46,686 nt of DNA from Myxococcota bacterium (GTDB taxonomy: Bacteria > Myxococcota_A > Bradymonadia > UBA7976 > UBA1532), in NCBI GenBank assembly GCA_023150895.1, contig JAKLJY010000058.1, positions 1 through 46,686 on the forward strand, in the 5' to 3' direction. The notes under the pieces are model-generated. The model was not told the origin of the DNA. It made no database searches and worked only from the letters and a program-made list of their open reading frames with translations. Positions 16,757 to 24,525 of this stretch are shown piece after piece. A program made the position numbers and the translations under genes. The stretch's first letter is position 1; each line of letters begins with the position of its first letter.

Positions 16757-17602
16757 GTGCTGACCCTCGAAAACGTCCGCAAAGCCTACGGCGCGCGCGT
16801 CGCCGTCGACGACCTCAGCTTCGAGGTCCGCGCAGGCGAGGTCTTTGGTCTCCTCGGCCCGAATGGTGCGGGCAAGAGCACCACGGTCTCGCTCGGCGTG
16901 GGCCTCCTCGAGCCCGACGCGGGCCGCGTCGACCTCGGTGGCCTCGGCGCGCCGACCCGGCCTGAGGTCCGGGCCCGCCTCGGGGTCGCCCCGCAGGCGC
17001 TCGCCCTCTACGAGGACCTCACCGCCGAGGAGAACCTTCGTTTCTTCGCGCGGATCTTCGGTCTCCGTGGGACCGCGTTGGCGGGGCGCGTCGAAGCGGC
17101 GCTCGCACTCGCGGGCCTGACCGATCGCCGGGCCGAGCGCGCGGTCACGTTCTCGGGTGGCATGAAGCGCCGGCTGAACATCGCCGCCGCGCTCGTCCAC
17201 GAGCCATCCCTCGTTCTCCTCGACGAGCCCACCGTCGGCGTCGACCCCCAATCACGCAACGCGATCCTCGACCGCATCGTAGCCCTGCGGGATGCGGGCC
17301 TGACCGTGATCTACACGACGCATTACATGGAAGAAGCCGCGCGCATCTGCGACCGCGTGGCCATCATCGACCACGGGCGGCTGCTGGCCCTCGACACGGT
17401 CGACGCGCTCATCGCCCGCCACGGGGGCGACCCGGTCCTGGTCGCGACGACGTCCGGGGGGACCCACCGGGAGTCGACGCCCGATCCCGTGGCGGCCCTC
17501 GCCCGCCTCGCAGCGACCGCGACCGTGCTCGACTTCCACGTCGAGCGCGCCGACCTGGAGCACGTCTTTCTGCGCCTGACCGGGCGCTCGCTGCGAGACT
17601 GA
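16757..17602 (+). CDS. ABC transporter ATP-binding protein (ABC-2/export type)
   Basis: 281 residues with Walker A GPNGAGKS (34-41), Q-loop near APQ (78-80), ABC signature FSGGMKRR (132-139), Walker B LVLLDEP (152-158) and switch His in TTHYMEEA. The pattern is that of DrrA/NatA/CcmA-type exporters. It ends 6 bases before the GTG of the permease gene, so the two make one exporter, presumably as an ATPase dimer with a permease dimer. The cargo may be a lipid, sodium ion or drug-like molecule. Its location behind the inositol-phosphate genes raises the possibility of an inositol-lipid or polar head-group link, but it has a separate promoter candidate. Confidence 0.93.
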   Translation: MLTLENVRKAYGARVAVDDLSFEVRAGEVFGLLGPNGAGKSTTVSLGVGLLEPDAGRVDLGGLGAPTRPEVRARLGVAPQALALYEDLTAEENLRFFARIFGLRGTALAGRVEAALALAGLTDRRAERAVTFSGGMKRRLNIAAALVHEPSLVLLDEPTVGVDPQSRNAILDRIVALRDAGLTVIYTTHYMEEAARICDRVAIIDHGRLLALDTVDALIARHGGDPVLVATTSGGTHRESTPDPVAALARLAATATVLDFHVERADLEHVFLRLTGRSLRD

Positions 17603-17608
17603 GGCCCC

Positions 17609-18883
17609 GTGCACGCGATTCTCACCATTGCCGCCAAGGATCTTCGCCTGCTGGCGCGCAACCGGGGGCACCTCGTCTTCACGTTCGTCTGGCCGCTGGT
17701 GACGGCGCTCTTCTTCGGCACCATCTTCGGCGGCAACGGCGACGACTCGGGCAAGATCCCGGTGCTGCTCGTCGACGAGGACGCGAGCGAGGGGTCCGCC
17801 GCACTGCTTGCGGCCGTCGGGCGCCTCTCGGGCGTCGACGCGAAGGCGAACGTCGAGGGACGGGCCGCCGCGCTCGGCGCCGTTCGGCGCGGAGACGCCA
17901 CGGCCGCCGTCATCGCACCGAAGGGGTACGGCGCCGCCGGGGATCGTCTCTTCGCCGGCGACCCGCCCGTCATCGAGCTGCACGTCGACCCGAGTCGGAC
18001 GGCCGAGGCCGCCATGCTCGAGGGACAGCTCATGGGCGCGGCGATGGAACGTCTGTCGGACGTCTTTGCCGGTGGCGAGCGATCCGTCCGGGTCGTCGAT
18101 CGCGCACTCGTCGAGGCCAACACCGCGGCCCGACCGGATCCCGTCCTCACCGGCTTTCTCGGCGAGGTGAAGCGGTTCGTCGGCACCCGGACGCAGGCTT
18201 CGGCCGACGCGGCGGGCCCGGCCGAGGGCGGCGCGTGGCGACCGGTGGCGATCACCCGCCACGACGTGAAAGACGAGCGCGACGGCCCCCGCAGCGGCTA
18301 CGAGGTCAGCCTGCCGCAAGGCGTCATCTGGGGCATGATCGGCTGTGCCCTCGGCTTTGCGATGGGGCTCGTCAACGAACGGACGCGCGGCACGCTCTCC
18401 CGCCTGTGCACGTCCCCCATCGGGCGCGCCCACGTGCTGGCGGGCAAGGGCGTCGCCTGTTTCATCGCCCTCGTCGCCGTCCAGGTGATGCTCTTCGTCC
18501 TGGGCGCCGTCGCCCTCGGCGTCGTTCCCGGCTCGCTGCCCAGGCTCATCGTGGCCGGCCTCTCGCTGGCCATCGCATTCGTCGGGCTGATGATGGTCGT
18601 GGCGACGTTCGCCCGCAGCGAGCAGAGCGCCAGCGGGCTCGCGTGGGCGTTGTTCCTGCCGCTCTCGATGCTCGGCGGGGGCATGGTGCCGCTCTTTGCC
18701 CTGCCCGGGTGGATGCAGACCGCCGGCACGTTCAGCCCCATCAAATGGGGCATTCTCGCGCTCGAGGGCGCGCTGTGGCGCGGATTCGGGTGGGCGGAAC
18801 TCGCCCTCCCCTGTGGCGTCCTGCTGGCGGTCGGGCTCGTTGGTTTCGGCGTCGCGGCGCGGCGATTCGACCGGACCGCTTGA
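17609..18883 (+). CDS. ABC-2 type permease with a large extracytoplasmic domain
   Basis: 424 residues. The first membrane helix (about 20-42, LVFTFVWPLVTALFFGTIF) is followed by a hydrophilic domain of about 190 residues (45-230) and then five or six hydrophobic segments up to the C-terminus (VIWGMIGCALGFAMGL, FIALVAVQVMLFVLGAVALG, LIVAGLSLAIAFVGLMMVV and others). This is the YhfE/NatB/LptF-unrelated ABC-2 layout in which an external domain sits between TM1 and TM2. Start is a GTG directly after the ATPase gene. Confidence 0.88.
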   Translation: MHAILTIAAKDLRLLARNRGHLVFTFVWPLVTALFFGTIFGGNGDDSGKIPVLLVDEDASEGSAALLAAVGRLSGVDAKANVEGRAAALGAVRRGDATAAVIAPKGYGAAGDRLFAGDPPVIELHVDPSRTAEAAMLEGQLMGAAMERLSDVFAGGERSVRVVDRALVEANTAARPDPVLTGFLGEVKRFVGTRTQASADAAGPAEGGAWRPVAITRHDVKDERDGPRSGYEVSLPQGVIWGMIGCALGFAMGLVNERTRGTLSRLCTSPIGRAHVLAGKGVACFIALVAVQVMLFVLGAVALGVVPGSLPRLIVAGLSLAIAFVGLMMVVATFARSEQSASGLAWALFLPLSMLGGGMVPLFALPGWMQTAGTFSPIKWGILALEGALWRGFGWAELALPCGVLLAVGLVGFGVAARRFDRTA

Positions 18884-18898
18884 CGGGCGCTCGGCGCC

Positions 18899-19342
18899 TC
18901 AGGGCGCCTGGGAAGCCGGTGCGGTCGCCGGCGCCGCGGCCGCCCCCGTCTTCGGCACGCCGAAGAACGGGAACGGCAGACGCGCGATGCCGAGGATCAC
19001 GAGCCCGAGCGTCGCGGCGACGACGAGGCCGGTCTTGCGGGCCCGCTCGGGCCCGGTCTCACGCTTCCATTTCATCGGGAGGTGCATGAGCCCGAACGCG
19101 AGAAGCATGATGCCGAGGTGCTCCATGCGATAGGGCACGCCGAGGCCGAGGTGGAAAAGGACGACGAGGCCGAGGACGACCTGCAGCCCCAGAAGACCAT
19201 GCGTGGCCGAGTAGAAGGCGCGCTGGAGCTTCCCCCAGTCGCGGCCCCGTGCGGCCGAGACGAGGAGCACGACGGTCGCCAGGACCAGCACGAGGAGGAC
19301 CAGGAATTTGTTGTGCGCGTGGATGGTGCGCAAGACGTCCAT
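18899..19342 (-). CDS. Four-helix integral membrane protein with buried histidines
   Basis: 147 residues with four hydrophobic helices (about 9-28, 43-62, 72-89, 100-122) and a Pro/Ala-rich C-terminal tail. Histidines sit in or beside the helices (TIHAHNKF, SATHGLLGLQ, LFHLGL, MEHLGIM, LMHLPMKW). The pattern resembles an uncharacterised family of small membrane proteins that I recall mostly from Bacteroidetes, with TLH near the start and EHxxMM in helix 3; this match is from memory only. Clustered histidines could bind haem or a metal. It is convergent with the ABC permease (16-bp gap) and divergent from sodB. Confidence 0.7.
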   Translation of the reverse strand: MDVLRTIHAHNKFLVLLVLVLATVVLLVSAARGRDWGKLQRAFYSATHGLLGLQVVLGLVVLFHLGLGVPYRMEHLGIMLLAFGLMHLPMKWKRETGPERARKTGLVVAATLGLVILGIARLPFPFFGVPKTGAAAAPATAPASQAP

Positions 19343-19499
19343 GGGGGATTCGCCCTTTCGCGGCGGTGGGTGTGTGCATTCGGAGGGGGGCGCGCGCGCT
19401 TTTTCGGAACCCGGGGGGCCGGCCGTGGCATCGTAATCCGGCAACGGCCTGCGGCCGTGAACCGCTGACTCGCACTTCCGACTCTCAGGAGACCATCTG

Positions 19500-20096
19500 A
19501 TGCCGTTCGAACTCCCTGCGTTGCCGTATTCCGCCGAAGCCCTCGAGCCGCACTACTCGGCCAAGACGCTGAGCTTCCACCACGGCAAGCATCACCTCGC
19601 CTACATCAACAAGACGAACGAGCTCATCGCCGGCACGAAGTACGCCGAGCTCGGCCTCGAGGACCTCATCCGCGCGGCCAAGACCGACGGCAATGCCGGG
19701 CTGTTCAACCAGTCGGCGCAGATCTGGAACCACACGTTCTTCTGGAACAGCATGACGCCGAAGGGCGGTGGCGCGCCCACCGGTGAGATCGCCACGGCGA
19801 TCGACGCCGCCTTCGGCAGCTACGCGGACTTCGTCGCCAAGTTCAAGGCGCAGGCCGCGGCCAACTTCGGCAGCGGCTGGACGTGGCTCGTCGCCAAGGA
19901 CGGGAAGCTGGAAATCGTCAACACCTCGGGCGCGGGCACCCCGCTGACCGAGGCCGGGCAGAAGGCGCTCTTGACCGTCGACGTCTGGGAGCACGCCTAC
20001 TACCTCGACTACCAGAACCGCCGCCCGGACTTCGTTCAGGCCTTCTTCGATCACCTCGCGAACTGGTCGTTCGCGAACGCGAACCTCAAGGGCTGA
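19500..20096 (+). CDS. sodB: Superoxide dismutase, Fe type
   Basis: 198 residues; detoxifies superoxide to oxygen and hydrogen peroxide. All four metal ligands are present: H27, H78, D161 and H165 (the latter two in DVWEHAYYLDY). Q74 in AQIWNHTFFW is the second-sphere glutamine characteristic of iron enzymes; a manganese enzyme would normally carry it elsewhere. No signal peptide, so cytoplasmic. A good AGGAG ribosome site lies 8 bases before the ATG at 19500. The last 11 bases overlap the 3' end of the convergent gluQ gene. Confidence 0.96.
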   Translation: MPFELPALPYSAEALEPHYSAKTLSFHHGKHHLAYINKTNELIAGTKYAELGLEDLIRAAKTDGNAGLFNQSAQIWNHTFFWNSMTPKGGGAPTGEIATAIDAAFGSYADFVAKFKAQAAANFGSGWTWLVAKDGKLEIVNTSGAGTPLTEAGQKALLTVDVWEHAYYLDYQNRRPDFVQAFFDHLANWSFANANLKG

Positions 20097-21072
20097 GGCC
20101 CCCGGGCGGCAGCCGCACGCTGTCCGCCAGACCGGGGCCGACGATGAGCGCGAAACAGAGCGCGTCGAGGTCGGCCGTCGCCGGCAGGCCGCACAGGGAC
20201 GCGAGCGTCGCGATCACCTGCTCGGCCGGGAGACCACGGGCACGCAGCGCCGACAGGGCGATGGCGTCGTCACGCTTCGACAGCTTCTGGCCGTCCGAAT
20301 CGACGACGAGGCCGACATGCGCGTACTGCGGCTCGGGCAAACCGAGCAGGCGAAGCAGGAGCACCTGCCGGACGGCCGAGGTCACGAGATCGACGCCGCG
20401 GAGCACCTGCGAGCATCCCATCGCGACGTCGTCGAAGGCGCACGCCAACTGGTAGGCGGCCTGTCCATCCGTTCGGCGGACCACGAAGTCGAACAGCCCG
20501 TCGTCGGGTCCCATGCAGACGCGTCCCCGGACGCGGTCGTCGAAAGCGATGTCGCGAACCCCGAGCCGTTCGAGCGCCGCCCGGACATCGAGCCGCAGGG
20601 CACAGGGTCGCCCCCGTGCACTCGTGATGGCTGAACGAATGTCGAGGGCGGCCGGCCGCGGCGGGCGACATGTCCCCGGGTAGGCGGGGCCCTCGTCGCC
20701 GGCGTGCGGCGCGAGCGCCGCAAGCGCGACCTCGCGGCGAGAACAGTCGCAGGCGTAGAGGAGGCCCTCCGCGGCCAGTGCCGCGAGCGGCGGCGCGTAC
20801 AGGGCGAAGCGTTCCGACTGCCGGTAGGGTCCCACGGGCCCCCCGCTGCGCGGCTCTTCGTCGTAGCAAAGACCGAGCCAATCGAGGTCCGCGTAGATGG
20901 CCTCGATGGCGCCGGCAGGCACGGCGGCCGGGTCGAGGTCTTCGATGCGCAGGACGTTGGGCAGGCCCGCCGACCGCGCCCAGAGCCAGGCGAGCAGGGC
21001 GGTGCGAACGTTGCCGAGGTGCAGGCGCCCCGTCGGCGTCGGGGCGAATCGGCCGGCCCCCCGCAGGCTCAC
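20086..21072 (-). CDS. gluQ: Glutamyl-Q tRNA(Asp) synthetase
   Basis: 328 residues, the size of a GluRS catalytic domain lacking the anticodon-binding half. It attaches glutamate to queuosine at position 34 of tRNA(Asp). FAPTPTGRLHLGN (9-21) is the HIGH-equivalent, RIEDLD (42-47) follows, the zinc site is C108/C110 with YPGTC (131-135), and GQKLSKRDDAI is the KMSKS-equivalent. The GTG start at 21072 overlaps the stop of the kinase gene by four bases (GTGA). Confidence 0.92.
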   Translation of the reverse strand: MSLRGAGRFAPTPTGRLHLGNVRTALLAWLWARSAGLPNVLRIEDLDPAAVPAGAIEAIYADLDWLGLCYDEEPRSGGPVGPYRQSERFALYAPPLAALAAEGLLYACDCSRREVALAALAPHAGDEGPAYPGTCRPPRPAALDIRSAITSARGRPCALRLDVRAALERLGVRDIAFDDRVRGRVCMGPDDGLFDFVVRRTDGQAAYQLACAFDDVAMGCSQVLRGVDLVTSAVRQVLLLRLLGLPEPQYAHVGLVVDSDGQKLSKRDDAIALSALRARGLPAEQVIATLASLCGLPATADLDALCFALIVGPGLADSVRLPPGGLSP

Positions 21073-22727
21073 GGCATCCAGAACCAGGCCACGGCCGCGC
21101 CAATCGCGGCGGCCGCCACGACGCCGACCACGATGAGCGCCGTGGAGCGGACGCTCCGCGTCGCCGACCGCGCCGCCGACTGCACTTGCACGGTCGGGCG
21201 TCGCCGCTCTGCGCCGGCTGCCGAAGACGCGCGGGGCGGGGCCGCCGGTCGGCTCGATACGCCGTCCGGCGAGACGACACCGGGCGGCAGTGACGCGCTC
21301 GCCGGCGGGTGCGTGACCCTGGGGAGCGGCGCCGACGCGGCTCGAGGCGGTGGGGGGACCGAGCCGCGAACGGACACCGCGTCCTCGCTCGTCGTCTCGT
21401 CGTCCGTCGACTGCGCCGCGTCGTTCATCGCACGTTCGACGTCGCCGCGCGTGATCGCCGTGAACACGCCACCCGCGACCGCGAACTTGACCCGATTCGG
21501 CGTCTCGCCCGAGGGCTCCGGATCGGTCGGCGGCGGCCCGGCCTGACTCAGGTCCAGCGCGGGCTGCAGGAGCAGGGTCGCGAGCGGATCCGGCGCCCCG
21601 GGCGCGAGCTCCTCGGCGATCGTGTGATCGGGGTCCTCGTCGGCGTCCGTCCGCGACACCGGCGCGGCGGCTTTCAGGGCAGCCCCCGCGGCCTCGAGAC
21701 CCGGCTGCGTCAGCTCGAGGGAATCGAGCTCGCCCGCCGCAATGGAGGCGTCGATGCTGGCGGCCATCGCAGCCGCGTCGAAGGGTCGAGCGACGGGGAG
21801 CTCGTCGGACACCCCCGTGGGAATGGCGGCGTGTTCACCCGTGAAGCGGGCAAAGTTCATCGCGTCCATCGTCAGCGGCTCGAGCGCGGTGATCATCGCC
21901 TCGGCGGACTCGTACCGGTTCCTCGGATCCGGATCGGCGGCCTTGCGGAGCACGTGGTCGAGCAACGTCGGTACGCGGGTCCCGTCGGAGGTGGCCCGCA
22001 GGGGCGGCCGGGGCTGGCTGATGTGCGCGCGGCAGATCTCGAAGGGATTCTGCGCCGTGATGAAGTGCTCGCCCCGGACGAGGCAGTAACCGATGAGACC
22101 GAGGGCATAGAGGTCCGTCCGCGGCGTGACCTCTTTCTGGAGCCATTGTTCCGGCGCCATGAAGCGGGGGCTGCCGAAGACCTGCCCGTTCACCGTCAGT
22201 GACCCGGCCCCCGAGTCGGCCAGGAGCTTCGTCAGACCGAAGTCGATGACCTTGACGGTGATCCCCTGCGGTCCGCCCCGCGTCAGCAGGAGATTCTCCG
22301 GTTTGAGGTCTCGGTGAATGACCCCTTTGGCGTGGCACGCCGACAGGGCCAGCAACGTCTGATAGAGGACGAGCGTGACCTCGAGCGGCGTGAAGGTGCG
22401 CCTGGCCATCGATGCCTTGAGGCTCATGCCCTCGACCCGCTCCATCACCATGCAGGGCGTCCCGTCGCTCAGTACGTCGTAGTCGAGCAGCGTGACGAGA
22501 TGCGGATGGATGAGGGACGCAATGGCGCGCGCCTCGAGGTGAAATCGCTGATCGGCGTCCTTCTGCGACCGGGCCGCCTGATTGAGGACTTTGATCGCGA
22601 CCCGCCGACCGAGGCGGGTGTCCTCGGCTTCGTAGACCACGCCCATGCCGCCACGGCCCAGGATGGACTTGACCTCGTACTTGCCGAGCAGGGTCTCCCC
22701 GATGCGTTGATCGAGCGCGGTGGCCAT
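21069..22727 (-). CDS. Membrane-anchored eukaryote-like Ser/Thr protein kinase
   Basis: 552 residues. The kinase domain (about 17-290) has GRGGMG (24-29), VAIK with K46, HRDLKPEN (138-145, D140), IDFG (161-164) and GSPRFMAPEQW, so it should be active. A low-complexity Ala/Pro-rich linker of about 230 residues leads to a C-terminal hydrophobic helix (ALIVVGVVAAAAIGAAVAWFW) that ends the protein, so there is no external sensor domain. The ATG at 22727 starts just before the kinase domain. An in-frame ATG at 22814 would add 29 non-conserved residues. The gene is coupled to gluQ by GTGA and is divergent from the CotH genes. Confidence 0.92.
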   Translation of the reverse strand: MATALDQRIGETLLGKYEVKSILGRGGMGVVYEAEDTRLGRRVAIKVLNQAARSQKDADQRFHLEARAIASLIHPHLVTLLDYDVLSDGTPCMVMERVEGMSLKASMARRTFTPLEVTLVLYQTLLALSACHAKGVIHRDLKPENLLLTRGGPQGITVKVIDFGLTKLLADSGAGSLTVNGQVFGSPRFMAPEQWLQKEVTPRTDLYALGLIGYCLVRGEHFITAQNPFEICRAHISQPRPPLRATSDGTRVPTLLDHVLRKAADPDPRNRYESAEAMITALEPLTMDAMNFARFTGEHAAIPTGVSDELPVARPFDAAAMAASIDASIAAGELDSLELTQPGLEAAGAALKAAAPVSRTDADEDPDHTIAEELAPGAPDPLATLLLQPALDLSQAGPPPTDPEPSGETPNRVKFAVAGGVFTAITRGDVERAMNDAAQSTDDETTSEDAVSVRGSVPPPPRAASAPLPRVTHPPASASLPPGVVSPDGVSSRPAAPPRASSAAGAERRRPTVQVQSAARSATRSVRSTALIVVGVVAAAAIGAAVAWFWMP

Positions 22728-22804
22728 CGATGTGTGCGCGTCGCTCCTGCTGCGGGCGAGGGACGATGATCGGCGAGCGGGATCTGGGAATCCGGGACCG
22801 GGCG

Positions 22805-22832
22805 ACGATAACACAGGCCCGCTGGATTTCAG
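22805..22832 (-). promoter_or_regulatory. Putative promoter of the kinase-gluQ transcript
   Basis: Minus strand CTGAAA (22832-22827), 16-base spacer, TATCGT (22810-22805) preceded by TG one base away (extended -10). Leader of about 70 bases to the ATG at 22727, with AGGAG at an unusually long distance from the start. Confidence 0.42.
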
Positions 22833-22839
22833 CGGATTC

Positions 22840-22848
22840 TGCTAGCAT
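22840..22848 (+). promoter_or_regulatory. Extended -10 element for the CotH pair, leaderless arrangement
   Basis: TGCTAGCAT matches TGnTAnnnT and ends 6 bases before the ATG at 22855, so transcription should begin at the start codon. It lies next to the oppositely directed kinase promoter. Confidence 0.5.
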
Positions 22849-22854
22849 CCCGCC

Positions 22855-24525
22855 ATGTCCTGCCGGTCCCTGATCCGAGCCGCCGCGCTCGCTCCCTGGT
22901 TGCTCGCGTGTCAGGGCAGCACACCGGCGCAGGGACCCTCCGGCGACGGGCCGGCCGGCGCGATGGAGGCAGGGACGGCCGTGGATTCCGGTGAAGCCGG
23001 GGGGGAATCCGGCCCGCCGGCGGACGCCCACCACCCGCGGGACGACGGGGGCGGCGCGCTCGACCGCCCGTTGCTGCCCGAGCTTGCCCCGCTCGGAGCC
23101 GATGCCGGACGTCCCCCCGACGCTGGGGCGCCCCCCACCACCGGCCCCGCGACCCTGCGCCTGACGCCCTCCGCCCTGAGCATGCGTGAAGCGCGCGGCC
23201 CGGTCGCCGTGCGGCTCGATCTCGCGGGGGATGCCGACGGCCGGTTCGAAGTCGAGCTCGCCGCGACCGGCGGGCTGCAGGTGACACCGGACCGGGCGAC
23301 GCTGAGCAACGACGCCCGCAGTCTCGTCGCATGGGTCACCGCCCCAATCGACGCCGACGCCGACGACACGTTCGGCCGCCTCTCGGCGGGGGGGGCCGGC
23401 CTCGACGCAATCTCGGTCCCGTTCGTCGTGCGTGACGCCCATCTCACCTGGGAGATGGCGCTCGACGAGAGTGAGCTTCAGTTCGTCCGCACGAGCAACG
23501 ACAAGACCCGCCGCCTGACGGTCGAGAACACGTTCAATGGACGCGCGGCGCCGCCTGCGGAGATCAACCTCCGCGGCAAGGGCACGCTCGTCTGTCCGAG
23601 GCGAAGTTTCACCGTCCGGTTCGAGCACCCCGTGCATCTGCAAGACAGCCCGCCCCTGGAAGACGTCGTTCTGCTGTCGATGTGCGAAGATCCCCTCGTT
23701 CTGCGCTCGCGCATTTCGTTGGAGATCCTCTCCCGGCTCGACCTGTTCCCGGCGTGGTTCAGTTATGTCGAGCTCCGGTACGGAGGCGAGACGCGAGGGG
23801 TGTATCTGATGGTGGAGCGCCCCCGTGCTGCGCTGGCGCGGATCAGTCCGGACCTTTCCCGCATCATCCGCCGGCTGTCCGATGCCGATGTGGAGATCGA
23901 CCACCCGGACGAGTCGTCGATTCCGGACCGGGAGGCCTTTCTCGCCCCCTATCGGGCGATTTTCACCGCGCAGAACGAATGGCAGGGTGAGCAACTGCTC
24001 GCCGAGCTCCTGCGACGGATGGCGTACGATCAGTATCTTCTCCTGCTCGCCTACAACAGCGTCCTGGAGAACGGTGACTACATCGACGAGGTGTATTTCT
24101 ACGATCGAGCGCCCCCCCCGAGCCGGTTGGGGGCCGAGAGCCCGTTTTTCGACGTGATGGCATGGGACCAGGACGAGACGTTCCGGCGTTGCCACACGCC
24201 GGCGCCCATCGCCGATCCGCTGCTGAACTGCGCCGAGTCCCGGCTCGACCGGCTCGTCGTGACGCAGCCGCCCGTCCGTGCGCTCTACGTCTCGCAGCTC
24301 CGCCGCCTGCTCGACGGACCGACGTCGGCCGCAAGTCTCGAGGGCGTCTCGGAACGCGCCGCCGCGGAACTCGCCGTTTACCTCGATCGGCCCGGCGTGC
24401 GGCCCCTCCACGTCGTCGATGAACAGCCCGCCCCCGAGGCGTCGACGGCGCGGGAGACCTACCTCGAGCTCGCCCGGGCTCGCCGGGAACACCTGCAGGC
24501 GGCGCTACAGGCCGAGAATCCATGA
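22855..24525 (+). CDS. CotH-family lipoprotein, first of a pair
   Basis: 556 residues. A lipoprotein signal (LAPWLLACQGS, lipid Cys about 19) is followed by an Ala/Gly/Asp/Pro-rich linker to about 100, a beta-rich domain (about 102-190, LRLTPSALSMREARGPVAV) and a CotH-like kinase region (about 195-530). Visible CotH features are INLRGKGTLVCPRRSFTVRF, VELRYGGETRGVYLMVE and a D-x-D in MAWDQDETF. CotH proteins phosphorylate secreted or surface proteins in spore formers; related proteins are common as cell-surface lipoproteins in myxobacteria. The target is unknown. The stop overlaps the next CotH gene as ATGA. Confidence 0.78.
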   Translation: MSCRSLIRAAALAPWLLACQGSTPAQGPSGDGPAGAMEAGTAVDSGEAGGESGPPADAHHPRDDGGGALDRPLLPELAPLGADAGRPPDAGAPPTTGPATLRLTPSALSMREARGPVAVRLDLAGDADGRFEVELAATGGLQVTPDRATLSNDARSLVAWVTAPIDADADDTFGRLSAGGAGLDAISVPFVVRDAHLTWEMALDESELQFVRTSNDKTRRLTVENTFNGRAAPPAEINLRGKGTLVCPRRSFTVRFEHPVHLQDSPPLEDVVLLSMCEDPLVLRSRISLEILSRLDLFPAWFSYVELRYGGETRGVYLMVERPRAALARISPDLSRIIRRLSDADVEIDHPDESSIPDREAFLAPYRAIFTAQNEWQGEQLLAELLRRMAYDQYLLLLAYNSVLENGDYIDEVYFYDRAPPPSRLGAESPFFDVMAWDQDETFRRCHTPAPIADPLLNCAESRLDRLVVTQPPVRALYVSQLRRLLDGPTSAASLEGVSERAAAELAVYLDRPGVRPLHVVDEQPAPEASTARETYLELARARREHLQAALQAENP

